Source of the DNA: Saccharothrix sp. ALI-22-I
Lineage (GTDB): Bacteria; Actinomycetota; Actinomycetes; Mycobacteriales; Pseudonocardiaceae
NCBI RefSeq assembly: GCF_001984175.1
Contig: NZ_MTQP01000066.1
Location: forward strand, 372,001-436,000
DNA: 64,000 nt
Direction of reading: 5' to 3'
The position numbers were made by a program, and so were the translations under genes. Shown in pieces: positions 17,813 through 25,758 of the stretch. The stretch's first letter is position 1, and each line of letters opens with the position of its first letter. Below the pieces are notes generated by a model. It was not told the DNA's origin. It did no database searches and worked only from the letters and a program-made list of their open reading frames with translations.

Positions 17813-18461
17813 CGGGCACCCCCGTGGTCCGCACCGAGGACCGCCACCAGCGCGCCGTGCGGTCCGCCGTGCGGGCGGCCAGCAGGTCGATCACGGTGCG
17901 CGCGAACAGGTGGCAGTGGTCGGCGCTGCGGGCGGTCACCAGGTCGCCGCTGACCACCACGTCCTGGTCCACGTACTGCGCACCCATGTTGCGGGCGTCG
18001 GCGACCAGGTTGTTGTGGCACGTCACCGGACGGCCGCGGACCACGTCGGCGATCGGCGCGACCAGCCACAGGCCGTGGCAGATGATGCCCTTGAGCACCG
18101 TCGGCTCGGCGAACGCCCGGCGCAGCAGGTCCACGGCGGGCGCGGTGCCGTCCGGCGTCTCGGCGTAGCGCAGCCGGTCCGACACCATGCCCGAGGGGAC
18201 GATCAGCGCGTCGTAGCCGCGCAGCCGCTCGTCGTCCACCTGCTCCAGGTCGCCGTCCACGGTGAGCGGCAGCCGGTGCTCGTGCCCGATGAAGGTGATG
18301 CTGTCCTGGCCCCACAACCGGGTGAGGAGGTGGACTTGCGCGCCTTCCTCGGCGAACCGGAGCCGGTAGTAGTCGATCTCCGGCTCCACGTAGTCGGTTT
18401 CCATCAGGATGGCGACGGTGCGCCCGGTCAGCGCACCGCCTTCCCGCAGGATCGTCGTCAT
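17802..18461 (-). CDS. DJ-1/PfpI family protein (second copy)
   Basis: 219 residues with the flavodoxin-like DJ-1/PfpI fold: TVAILMETDYVEPEIDYYRL at the N-terminus (Glu in the active-site region), YDALIVPSGMVSDRLRY, and the nucleophile elbow KGIICHGLW with Cys128. The ADHCHLFARTVIDLL tail is typical of PfpI-like proteins. Members act as glyoxalases, deglycases, hydratases or proteases. Position between a TPP enzyme (10 bp upstream) and an AGE epimerase (overlapping) suggests a dedicated metabolic step, perhaps on an aldehyde or alpha-keto product. It is not closely similar to the other PfpI-type gene at 20099. Confidence 0.85.
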   Translation of the reverse strand: MTTILREGGALTGRTVAILMETDYVEPEIDYYRLRFAEEGAQVHLLTRLWGQDSITFIGHEHRLPLTVDGDLEQVDDERLRGYDALIVPSGMVSDRLRYAETPDGTAPAVDLLRRAFAEPTVLKGIICHGLWLVAPIADVVRGRPVTCHNNLVADARNMGAQYVDQDVVVSGDLVTARSADHCHLFARTVIDLLAARTADRTARWWRSSVRTTGVPGGR

Positions 18462-18471
18462 CGCGATCGCC

Positions 18472-20070
18472 TTACGCCGTCAGCAGGTCGATCAGGAACG
18501 GGCCGTCGTGGTCGAGCATCTTGCGCACCGCGGGCTCCACCTGGGAAACCTCCTCGACGCGCAGCGCCTCCACGCCCAGGCCCTTGGCCAGGTCCACGAA
18601 CGAGATGTCCGGGCGGCGCAGGTCGAAGCCGTCCGGGTGGCGGTGCGACGGCACGCCGCTGTCCTGCCAGTACTGCTCGATGTTGAGGTCCAGCAGCTGG
18701 TAGCGGTAGTTGTTGCAGATCACGAACTTCGCGGCGACGCCGTAGCGCGCGGCGGTCCACAGCGCCTGGATGGTGTACATGCTGCCGCCGTCGCCGGTCA
18801 CGCCGACCACGGTCGCCTCCGGGCGCGCGATCTTCGCGCCGATGGCGCCGGGGATGCCGATGCCGAGCGAGCCGCCCCGGGTGAGGAAGTAGTTGCCCGG
18901 CACGTGCTGCGGCAGGTGGCTGAGCAGGCCCGGGGAGGCGGTCAGCGCCTCGTCGAACAGCACCAGGTCGTCCGTGTGCGCGGCCAAGGCCGCGCTGAGG
19001 TGCTCGATGAGCGGGCTGGCTGCGGTGAGCGCCGGCGGCGTCCACAGCGGGCTCGGCGCGGGGTCCACCGGCGCGCCGAGCCGGTCGGCCAGCGCGGCGA
19101 GGGTGGCCTTCGGGTCGGCCACCAGCGCCACGTCCACCGGGAAGTTCTTCGCGATCTCGTAGTCGTCCAGGTCGATGTGCACGATCCGGGCCTGTTCGGC
19201 GAACGGGTCCGCCAGCTCGGGGAACACCTCGGGGAAGGTGTACGTGCCGACGATCAGCACCGCGTCGGCGTCGGCCACGACCCGCCGGCTCACCGAGCCG
19301 AACATGTGGCCGAGCTGCCCGCGGTAGAGCGGGTGCCGGTTGTCCATGTTCAGCTCGGAGTTGTCCAGGCCCCACACCGGGGCCCGCAACGCCTCGGCGA
19401 CGCGGACCAGCTCGCGCTGGGCCCCGGACACCGAGATCCCGTCGCCCATCAGGATGATCGGGTTGCGGGCGCCGTCGAGCGCGGCCACCGCGCGGTCCAG
19501 CTCGTCCGGGACGGGCCGGACCGCGCGGCTGGGGATGGTGCTGCGCGTGGCGTACTCGGTGTTGACCGCGTCGAGCACGTCCATCGGCAGGGCCACGAAG
19601 ACCGGCCCGCGCGGCTCCGTCATCGCCGTCTTCACCGCACGGCGCATGACGCGCAGCAGCGAGTCGGGATGGGTGACGCGCGTGGCGTACTTCGTGACCG
19701 GCCGGGCCATCGCCACCAGGTCGGTCGCCATCTGCGAGTCCATGGCGTCGTACTTGACGCCCGCCTCGCCGGCGATGACGACCAGCGGCGAGTGGCCGCG
19801 CATCGCCTGGTACAGCATGCCGATCCCGTTGCCGAGACCGACTCCCGTGTGCAGCTGCACGAGGGCGGGTCCGGCCGTGGCACGGGCGTAGCCGTCCGCG
19901 ATGCCGATGGCGACGGTCTCCTGCAACGCCAGCACGTACTGGAACGCCGGGTGGTGTTCGAGGGCGTCGAGCAGCCCTTGTTCCACCGTGCCCGGATTGC
20001 CGAACACCGTCGTCAACCCATCGGCCTGCCATTGTTCGAGAAGGGCGTTCTTGCCCCACCGTTCGGTCAT
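18472..20070 (-). CDS. Thiamine-diphosphate-dependent enzyme, benzoylformate decarboxylase-like
   Basis: 532 residues with the three-domain plan of ThDP decarboxylases. The Pyr domain has the catalytic Glu51 (LALQETVAIGIADGYA). The central domain carries NPIILMGDGISVSGA. The PP domain has GDGGSMYTIQALW (Asp427) followed about 26 residues on by NN, the Mg-ThDP motif. Overall it resembles benzoylformate decarboxylase (mdlC) and oxalyl-CoA/acetolactate-type enzymes more than pyruvate oxidase. It should decarboxylate or ligate a 2-keto acid, yielding an aldehyde or acyloin. ATG 20070 follows a GGAGGGCAGG site; the flanking genes both encode DJ-1/PfpI proteins, giving a likely functional cassette. 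Confidence 0.88.
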   Translation of the reverse strand: MTERWGKNALLEQWQADGLTTVFGNPGTVEQGLLDALEHHPAFQYVLALQETVAIGIADGYARATAGPALVQLHTGVGLGNGIGMLYQAMRGHSPLVVIAGEAGVKYDAMDSQMATDLVAMARPVTKYATRVTHPDSLLRVMRRAVKTAMTEPRGPVFVALPMDVLDAVNTEYATRSTIPSRAVRPVPDELDRAVAALDGARNPIILMGDGISVSGAQRELVRVAEALRAPVWGLDNSELNMDNRHPLYRGQLGHMFGSVSRRVVADADAVLIVGTYTFPEVFPELADPFAEQARIVHIDLDDYEIAKNFPVDVALVADPKATLAALADRLGAPVDPAPSPLWTPPALTAASPLIEHLSAALAAHTDDLVLFDEALTASPGLLSHLPQHVPGNYFLTRGGSLGIGIPGAIGAKIARPEATVVGVTGDGGSMYTIQALWTAARYGVAAKFVICNNYRYQLLDLNIEQYWQDSGVPSHRHPDGFDLRRPDISFVDLAKGLGVEALRVEEVSQVEPAVRKMLDHDGPFLIDLLTA

Positions 20071-20098
20071 TGACCTGCCCTCCACGGGAATTTCGTGC

Positions 20099-20923
20099 TT
20101 ACCAGCCGAAGCGACGGAGACCGGATTCCAGGACCTCGACCAGCTTTTCACCGGCGAGGAACGAATCCGGGGTCGAACGGGCGGTGATGAACGGGTAGTC
20201 CACGATCACCGACGTCTCCTTTCCGACGTTGCCGTGGAACTGGCCGTCGGGACCGGTGGCGTCGCGCAGGATGTACTCCAGCGGGTACGGCGGCGGGCCC
20301 ATGTTGAACTCGACGCCGACGAAGCCGGTGCCGTCCTTGTAGTCGTACTCCTTGCAGTGCCCGGTGACGTGCTTGCCCCAGATGATCGACTTGCGGTCGT
20401 CCCACTCGCGGGCGAACGCCAGGGCCGCGACGCCGTAGCACTCGCCGACGACCGGCTTGTCCGCGCGGATGAACGCCAGGATCAGCTCGTGCAGCCGACC
20501 GTTGTTGGCCAGGTCCACGATGGGGCCGGAGCCGCCGACGATGACCAGCCCGTCGTACTCGGCGATGTCGTCGGCCAGCGTCGCGATCTCCCGGTAGTAC
20601 GCCTCCATGGCGCGCAACGGGTTGGGCGTGCTGTCGTAGGGCCGCTCGGGAATCCAGTCGGCCAGGCTGACCGGGTTGTCCAGCCGCGGCGACTCGTCCA
20701 GCTCCTTGGCCGCGACCGCGACCTCGGGCGTGGTCACCGACCGGCCCAGCGGCGGGTCGACGTAGCCGGGGTCCAGGCTCGGCGGGAGGGCGACGGGGCG
20801 CTTGCCGTTCGGGGTGGCGAACACGGCGGTGTAACCCTGCCGGTCGCACGCCACGAGCGGTCCGAGCAATTCCTCCCCCCAGTAGCCGAATTCGGAAAGG
20901 ACGAACAGGATTTTCTTGCTCAC
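20099..20923 (-). CDS. DJ-1/PfpI family protein, Hsp31-like (first copy)
   Basis: 274 residues, GTG start with GGGAGAAATC just before it. The start SKKILFVLSEFGYWGEELLGP, the core DGLVIVGGSGPIVDLANN and the nucleophile segment VGECYGVAALAF (Cys of the elbow) place it in the larger DJ-1/PfpI subfamily (class I glutamine amidotransferase fold, Hsp31/YoaZ-like). An insert with KHVTGHCKEYDYKDGTGF lies after the elbow. These proteins often act on methylglyoxal or related dicarbonyls. It starts a sub-block 101 bp after glgB and 28 bp before the TPP enzyme; its leader contains a motif shared with two other leaders in the region. Confidence 0.85.
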   Translation of the reverse strand: MSKKILFVLSEFGYWGEELLGPLVACDRQGYTAVFATPNGKRPVALPPSLDPGYVDPPLGRSVTTPEVAVAAKELDESPRLDNPVSLADWIPERPYDSTPNPLRAMEAYYREIATLADDIAEYDGLVIVGGSGPIVDLANNGRLHELILAFIRADKPVVGECYGVAALAFAREWDDRKSIIWGKHVTGHCKEYDYKDGTGFVGVEFNMGPPPYPLEYILRDATGPDGQFHGNVGKETSVIVDYPFITARSTPDSFLAGEKLVEVLESGLRRFGW

Positions 20924-20955
20924 GATTTCTCCCGGGCTTGGTGGCGATTACCGCC

Positions 20956-21007
20956 AGAACCAACAGTTCAATCATCGCCGGCCGCGCGTTCCGCGACAAG
21001 GAATCGC
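20956..21007 (-). promoter_or_regulatory. Leader motif upstream of PfpI-1 (shared with 30.3 and 33.6 kb)
   Basis: On the plus strand AGAACCA (20956-20962) and GCGACAAGGAATCGC (20993-21007). Near-identical pairs occur at 30322-30356 and 33635-33678, always upstream of a minus-strand gene. Read on the coding strand, the pair is CGATTC-TTGTCGC then TGGTTCT. This could be an internal promoter or a regulator site within the long operon. Confidence 0.45.
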
Positions 21008-21024
21008 GGCCGTTGTGGTGCCAG

Positions 21025-22800
21025 TCAGCGAGGTGGGGCATTTTCCGTGCAATCGGACCGGAAAAGCCACGTCACGGTGGACGCGGACAGGGTGAGCGGG
21101 CCGCCGTCGTGCGTGCCGGTGTGGTCGTCCTCCGTGGCCAGCAGCACGGTCCACGGACCGTCGCCGGTGTCCAGCGACTGCGGGACGCCGGAGAAGTTGG
21201 CCGCGCACAACAGGGTTCCGCCGGGTCCCGTCCGGAGGAACGCGACGAGGTTGCGTTCGGGATCGCTGGTGTGCCAGGCGAACGCGTCGGGGTCGTGGTC
21301 GGTGGCGTGCAACGCCGGCGTGCGCCGGTAGACCTCGTTGAGGCGGCGCACCAGGTCCCGCACGCCTTGGTGCAGCGGGTCCTCGGCCAGGTCCCACGGC
21401 AGGGACGCATCGCAGTCCCACTCGGACACCTGGCCGAACTCACCGCCCATGAACAGCAGTTGTTTGCCCGGATGCGCCCACATGTAGGCGAGCAGCGCAC
21501 GCAGCCCAGCGGCCCGTTGCTTGTCGTCGCCGGGCATCCGTTGCCACAGCGAGCCCTTGCCGTGCACCACTTCGTCGTGCGACAGCGGCAGGACGTACCG
21601 CTCCTGCCACGCGTAGTCGATCGGGAACGTCAGCTCGCCGTGGTGGGCGGCGCGGTGCACGGGGTCGTGGCGCAGGTAGCCGAGCACGTCGTGCATCCAC
21701 CCGAGGTTCCACTTGAAGTCGAAGCCCAGGCCGTCCGGCGCCGTGACGCCCGGCCAGGCCGTGGACTCCTCGGCGATCACCAGGGCGCCGGGGACTGTTC
21801 GGTGCACGGTGTCGGTGAGCTGTTCCAGCAGCGCCACGGCTTCCAGGTTCTCGTTGCCGCCGTGGGCGTTGGGCGTCCACTCCCCCGGTCCGCGCGAGTA
21901 GTCCAGGTACAGCATCGACGACACCGCGTCCACCCGCAGGCCGTCCAGGTGGAACTCGGTCAGCCAGTACAGCGCCGAGGCGATGAGGAAACCCCGCACC
22001 TCCGGCCGGCCGAAGTCGAAGATGTACGTGCCCCAGTCCGGGTGTTCGCCGCGCCGCGGGTCGGGGTGCTCGTACAACGCGGTGCCGTCGAACCGGCCCA
22101 GCGCCCAGTCGTCGCGCGGGAAGTGCGCGGGCACGAAGTCCAGCAGCACGCCGATCCCGGCCCCGTGCAGGTGGTCCACCAGGTAGCGGAAGTCGTCCGG
22201 GTCGCCGAACCGGGCCGTCGGCGCGAAGTACGAGCTCACCTGGTAGCCCCAGGAGCCGCCGAACGGGTGCTCGGCCACGGGCATCAGCTGCACGTGCGTG
22301 AACCCGAGGTCCTGGACGTACCGGGCCAGCCGGTGCGCCGCCTCCCGGTAGCCGGCGCCGGGCCACCACGAGCCGAGGTGCACCTCGTAGACGCTGATCG
22401 GCTCTCGCGCCCAGTCGCGCCGGCGGCGGGCCAGGTACTCCGCGTCCGTCCAGCGGTGCCGCGACCGGAACACCACGGAGGCGTTGGCGGGCGGGCACTG
22501 CGTGGCCTGCGCCATCGGGTCGGCCTTCTCCCGCCAGCGGCCGTCCGCGCCCAGCACCTCGTAGCGGTACCGCGTGCCGGGCCGTGCTCCGGGGACGAAC
22601 AGCTCCCACACGCCCCCCTCACGCCGGCGCATCGCCCGGCCGGCCCAGTCGTCGAAGTCGCCGCGCACCAGGACCTGCCGGGCCGCCGGCGCGAGCACCG
22701 CGAACGACACGCCCTCCGATGTCGCGTGCGCGCCCAGCACGTCCCACAGCCTGGGGTGCCCGCCTTCGGCGACGAGCCGGAAATCGTGATCCGTCGGCAT
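21025..22800 (-). CDS. glgB: 1,4-alpha-glucan branching enzyme GlgB
   Basis: 591 residues, GH13_9-type branching enzyme that creates alpha-1,6 branches in GlgE-made glucan. A CBM48-like module is at the N-terminus (GVSFAVLAPAARQVLVRGDF), then the catalytic barrel with ISVYEVHLGSWW, DFVPAHFPRDDWAL, DGLRVDAVSSMLYLDY (nucleophile D291), VIAEESTAWP (acid/base E344) and LSHDEVVHGKGS (D409), then a C-terminal beta domain. Actinobacterial GlgB is often near 730 residues with an extra N-terminal domain, which is missing here. Its start is 1 bp past the stop of mak, implying coupled translation. Confidence 0.94.
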   Translation of the reverse strand: MPTDHDFRLVAEGGHPRLWDVLGAHATSEGVSFAVLAPAARQVLVRGDFDDWAGRAMRRREGGVWELFVPGARPGTRYRYEVLGADGRWREKADPMAQATQCPPANASVVFRSRHRWTDAEYLARRRRDWAREPISVYEVHLGSWWPGAGYREAAHRLARYVQDLGFTHVQLMPVAEHPFGGSWGYQVSSYFAPTARFGDPDDFRYLVDHLHGAGIGVLLDFVPAHFPRDDWALGRFDGTALYEHPDPRRGEHPDWGTYIFDFGRPEVRGFLIASALYWLTEFHLDGLRVDAVSSMLYLDYSRGPGEWTPNAHGGNENLEAVALLEQLTDTVHRTVPGALVIAEESTAWPGVTAPDGLGFDFKWNLGWMHDVLGYLRHDPVHRAAHHGELTFPIDYAWQERYVLPLSHDEVVHGKGSLWQRMPGDDKQRAAGLRALLAYMWAHPGKQLLFMGGEFGQVSEWDCDASLPWDLAEDPLHQGVRDLVRRLNEVYRRTPALHATDHDPDAFAWHTSDPERNLVAFLRTGPGGTLLCAANFSGVPQSLDTGDGPWTVLLATEDDHTGTHDGGPLTLSASTVTWLFRSDCTENAPPR

Positions 22801-22801
22801 G

Positions 22802-24055
22802 TCATCCCGCCTTCCCCGACGCGGACGCGAACCCCTCGATCGCGCGCAGCGGGACGCCCACCCAGTCCGGGCGGTTGCGGGTCTCGTAGCCGAGCTCGTA
22901 GATCGCCTTGTCCAGCTGACAGGCCAGCAGCAGCGCGGAATCCGGCACGCGGCCCGCGCGGTTGGCGTAGCCCGCCAGGAACTCCCGTTCCGCCGCACGG
23001 ACCCAACTGCGGTCGGGTGTGCGGCTGGCCGCGTAGTCGAGCGACCGCAGGACACCCGCCACGTCACGCACGGGCGAGTCCCAGGCCGCGCGTTGCGGGA
23101 TGGGCGTCCCGGGCTCGCCCTCGAAGTCGATGAGCAGCCACCGGCGGTCGGTGGCCAGCACCTGGCCCAGGTGCAGGTCGCCGTGCACCCGCTGACGCGG
23201 GGACCCCGGCACGGCCGCACGTCCGGCCTCCGTCAACAGCCGCGCCAGGCGGTCGGCGTGCGGGGCCAGCGCGGGCACCTCGGCGGCGGTGCGTGCCAGG
23301 CGGTCGTGCATCCCCGCCACCAGTGCGGCGAGATCGGTCCGGCTCAACGGCGTGCTGCCGAACGCGTCGGCGAGCGCGGCGTGCGTGGTCGCGACCGCCT
23401 CGCCCAACGCGCGCAGCCGTCCGGCGAACCCCGGTGTCACGGCCAGGTCCCAGCCCGACACCGCGCCGGCCGCGAAACCCTGCACCACCGCCAGCGTCGC
23501 CCCGCGGTGCTCCACCACACCGGCGAGGGGCGCGAGCGTCGGGAGCGGCCCGAGCGCCCGCTGCACCTCCACCTCCGGGTTCACGCCGGGGAACAGCCTG
23601 CGGAAGAACTTGAGGATGTACCGGTCGCCGAACACCACCGACGTGTTCGACTGCTCGGCCGTGAGCCGGCTCGCCGGTCCCGCTCGACCGATGGCGGTCT
23701 CCGCGGTGAACCGGACCCCGTCCCGCTCACCGCCCGCTGCGACCAAGCCCAGCAGGTGGCGCATCGACTCCGGGGAATCGGTGGCGTCGAACGCCCACGC
23801 GCCGCCGAGGTCGGCGATCGCGTCCGGCCCCGGCCGTGACCGCACCACGAGCGGCAGCTGGTAGCGCCGGGGTTCCGGCTCGCCCGCCAGGCGCACGTCC
23901 GCGATCGCGATCACCAGGCCGCGGCCGAGGTCCGCGACCTCGGTCAGCTCGACGCCGGCGATCGGCCGGTCCTTGGCCGAGAACCAGCGGCGGGCGGGCA
24001 GCCAGTCCGGCAGGGCGGTGGCCAGCCGGGTCCGGTCCCACGCCGAGAGCGTCAT
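22802..24055 (-). CDS. mak: Maltokinase (Mak/Pep2)
   Basis: 417 residues. It phosphorylates maltose to alpha-maltose 1-phosphate with ATP, feeding GlgE. The N-terminal cap is typical of Mak (LPDWLPARRWFSAKDRPI). The kinase core resembles aminoglycoside phosphotransferases: NTSVVFGDRYILKFFRRL (ATP lysine), catalytic loop VHGDLHLGQVL and metal-binding LIDFEGEP. The C-terminal helices include QLDKAIYELGYE, a Mak hallmark. ATG 24055 overlaps the TGA of treS (ATGA). In many actinomycetes treS and mak are fused; here they remain separate. Confidence 0.93.
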   Translation of the reverse strand: MTLSAWDRTRLATALPDWLPARRWFSAKDRPIAGVELTEVADLGRGLVIAIADVRLAGEPEPRRYQLPLVVRSRPGPDAIADLGGAWAFDATDSPESMRHLLGLVAAGGERDGVRFTAETAIGRAGPASRLTAEQSNTSVVFGDRYILKFFRRLFPGVNPEVEVQRALGPLPTLAPLAGVVEHRGATLAVVQGFAAGAVSGWDLAVTPGFAGRLRALGEAVATTHAALADAFGSTPLSRTDLAALVAGMHDRLARTAAEVPALAPHADRLARLLTEAGRAAVPGSPRQRVHGDLHLGQVLATDRRWLLIDFEGEPGTPIPQRAAWDSPVRDVAGVLRSLDYAASRTPDRSWVRAAEREFLAGYANRAGRVPDSALLLACQLDKAIYELGYETRNRPDWVGVPLRAIEGFASASGKAG

Positions 24056-25758
24056 GCCTTCCCCTCCAGTGCCGGCCGCACCAGTGACAGCCAGTAGAAA
24101 CCGTGCCCGGCCACGGTGAACGCCTGCTCCGGCGCCTCCACCGCGCCGAAGGGCGCGCCGCCGGTCAGCTCCACCATCTCGTCGCCCAGGTGGGCGGACA
24201 GGTCGAGCCAGACCGCCTGCGGATTGCGGGACAGGTTGTACAGGCACAGCACGGTGTCGTCCTCGTGCTGCCGGACGAACGCCAGCACGCCCGGGTTGGA
24301 CGAGGGCAGCTCCCGGTGGTCGCCGAGCCCGAACGCCGGGTGCGCGCGCCGCACCGCCAGCATCCGCCGCGTCCAGTGCAGCAACGACGACGTGTCGCGC
24401 TGCTGGGTCTCGATGTTGAGCGCCTGGTAGCCGTAGACGGAGTCCATGATCACCGGCAGGTACAGGCGTCCGGGGTCGCAGTCGGAGAACCCCGCGTTCC
24501 GGTCGGGTGTCCACTGCATCGGCGTGCGGACGCCGTCCCGGTCGCCGAGCCAGATGTTGTCCCCCATGCCGATCTCGTCGCCGTAGTAGAGGACGGGTGA
24601 CCCCGGCAGGGCCAACAGCATCGCGGTGAACAGCTCCAGTTGGTTGCGGTCGTTCTCCAGCAACGGCGCCAGACGCCTCCGGATGCCGATGTTCGCTTTC
24701 ATCCGGGGGTCCTTGGCGTACTCGGTGTACATGTAGTCGCGTTCCTCGTCGGTGACCATTTCCAAGGTCAGCTCGTCGTGGTTGCGCAGGAAGATGCCCC
24801 ATTGCGTGCCCGACGGGATCTTCGGCGTCTGCGCCAGGATCTCCGTGATGGGGAACCGGGATTCGCGCCGCACGGCCATGAAGAGCCTGGGCATCAGGGG
24901 GAAGTGGAACGCCATGTGGCACTCGTCCCCGCCCACGGCCGGGTCGCCGAAGTACGCCACCACGTCGGACGGCCACTGGTTCGCCTCGGCCAGCAGCACG
25001 CGGTCGTGGTACTCCTCGTCGACCACCTGGCGGCACCGCTTCAGGAACTCGTGCGTGCGCGGCAGGTTCTCGCAGTTGGTGCCCTCCTCCTCGAACAGGT
25101 AGGGCACGGCGTCGAGCCGGAACCCGTCGATACCGAGGTCCAGCCAGAACCGCAGGACGTCCAGCATCGCCTCCTGGACGGCCGGGTTCTCGTAGTTCAG
25201 GTCCGGCTGGTGGGAGAAGAACCGGTGCCAGAAGAACTGGCCGCGCACCGGGTCGTAGGTCCAGTTCGAGGTTTCCGTGTCCACGAAGATGATCCGCGCG
25301 TCGGTGTACTTCGAGTCGTCGTCGCTCCAGACGTAGAAATCGCCGAACGGGCCGTCGGGATCGCTGCGGGACGCCTGGAACCACGGGTGCGCGTCGGAGG
25401 TGTGGTTGAGCACCAGGTCGGTGATGACCCGGATGCCACGCCGGTGCGCCTCGTCCAGCAGGTGCACGAAGTCCTGCACGGTGCCGAACTCCGGGAGCAC
25501 GGTGCGGAAGTCGGAGATGTCGTAGCCGCCGTCGCGCAGCGGCGAGTCGTAGAACGGCGGCAGCCACAGGCAGTCCACCCCGAGCCACTGGAGGTAGTCC
25601 AGTTTGTCGGTGAGCCCGTTGAGGTCTCCGGTCCCGTTGCCGTCGGAGTCGGCGAACGCCCGCACCAGCACCTCGTAGAACACGGCCCGCTTGAACCACT
25701 CCGGCTCGTCACGGGCCGGTCTGGCGCTGCCCGGCTCGGTCCGGCGCGCCGCGGTCAC
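24052..25758 (-). CDS. treS: Trehalose synthase TreS (maltose alpha-D-glucosyltransferase)
   Basis: 568 residues, GH13_16 enzyme that interconverts trehalose and maltose. The N-terminus EPEWFKRAVFYEVLVRAFAD is characteristic, then DLVLNHTSDAHPWFQ, DGFRLDAVPYLFEEEG (nucleophile D216), LLAEANQWP (acid/base E258) and RNHDELTLEM (D328). The LPGSPVLYYGDEIGMGDN region and C-terminal beta domain are complete, and no maltokinase domain is fused on. GTG 25758 overlaps the TGA of glgE (GTGA). It supplies maltose to Mak. Confidence 0.94.
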   Translation of the reverse strand: MTAARRTEPGSARPARDEPEWFKRAVFYEVLVRAFADSDGNGTGDLNGLTDKLDYLQWLGVDCLWLPPFYDSPLRDGGYDISDFRTVLPEFGTVQDFVHLLDEAHRRGIRVITDLVLNHTSDAHPWFQASRSDPDGPFGDFYVWSDDDSKYTDARIIFVDTETSNWTYDPVRGQFFWHRFFSHQPDLNYENPAVQEAMLDVLRFWLDLGIDGFRLDAVPYLFEEEGTNCENLPRTHEFLKRCRQVVDEEYHDRVLLAEANQWPSDVVAYFGDPAVGGDECHMAFHFPLMPRLFMAVRRESRFPITEILAQTPKIPSGTQWGIFLRNHDELTLEMVTDEERDYMYTEYAKDPRMKANIGIRRRLAPLLENDRNQLELFTAMLLALPGSPVLYYGDEIGMGDNIWLGDRDGVRTPMQWTPDRNAGFSDCDPGRLYLPVIMDSVYGYQALNIETQQRDTSSLLHWTRRMLAVRRAHPAFGLGDHRELPSSNPGVLAFVRQHEDDTVLCLYNLSRNPQAVWLDLSAHLGDEMVELTGGAPFGAVEAPEQAFTVAGHGFYWLSLVRPALEGKA

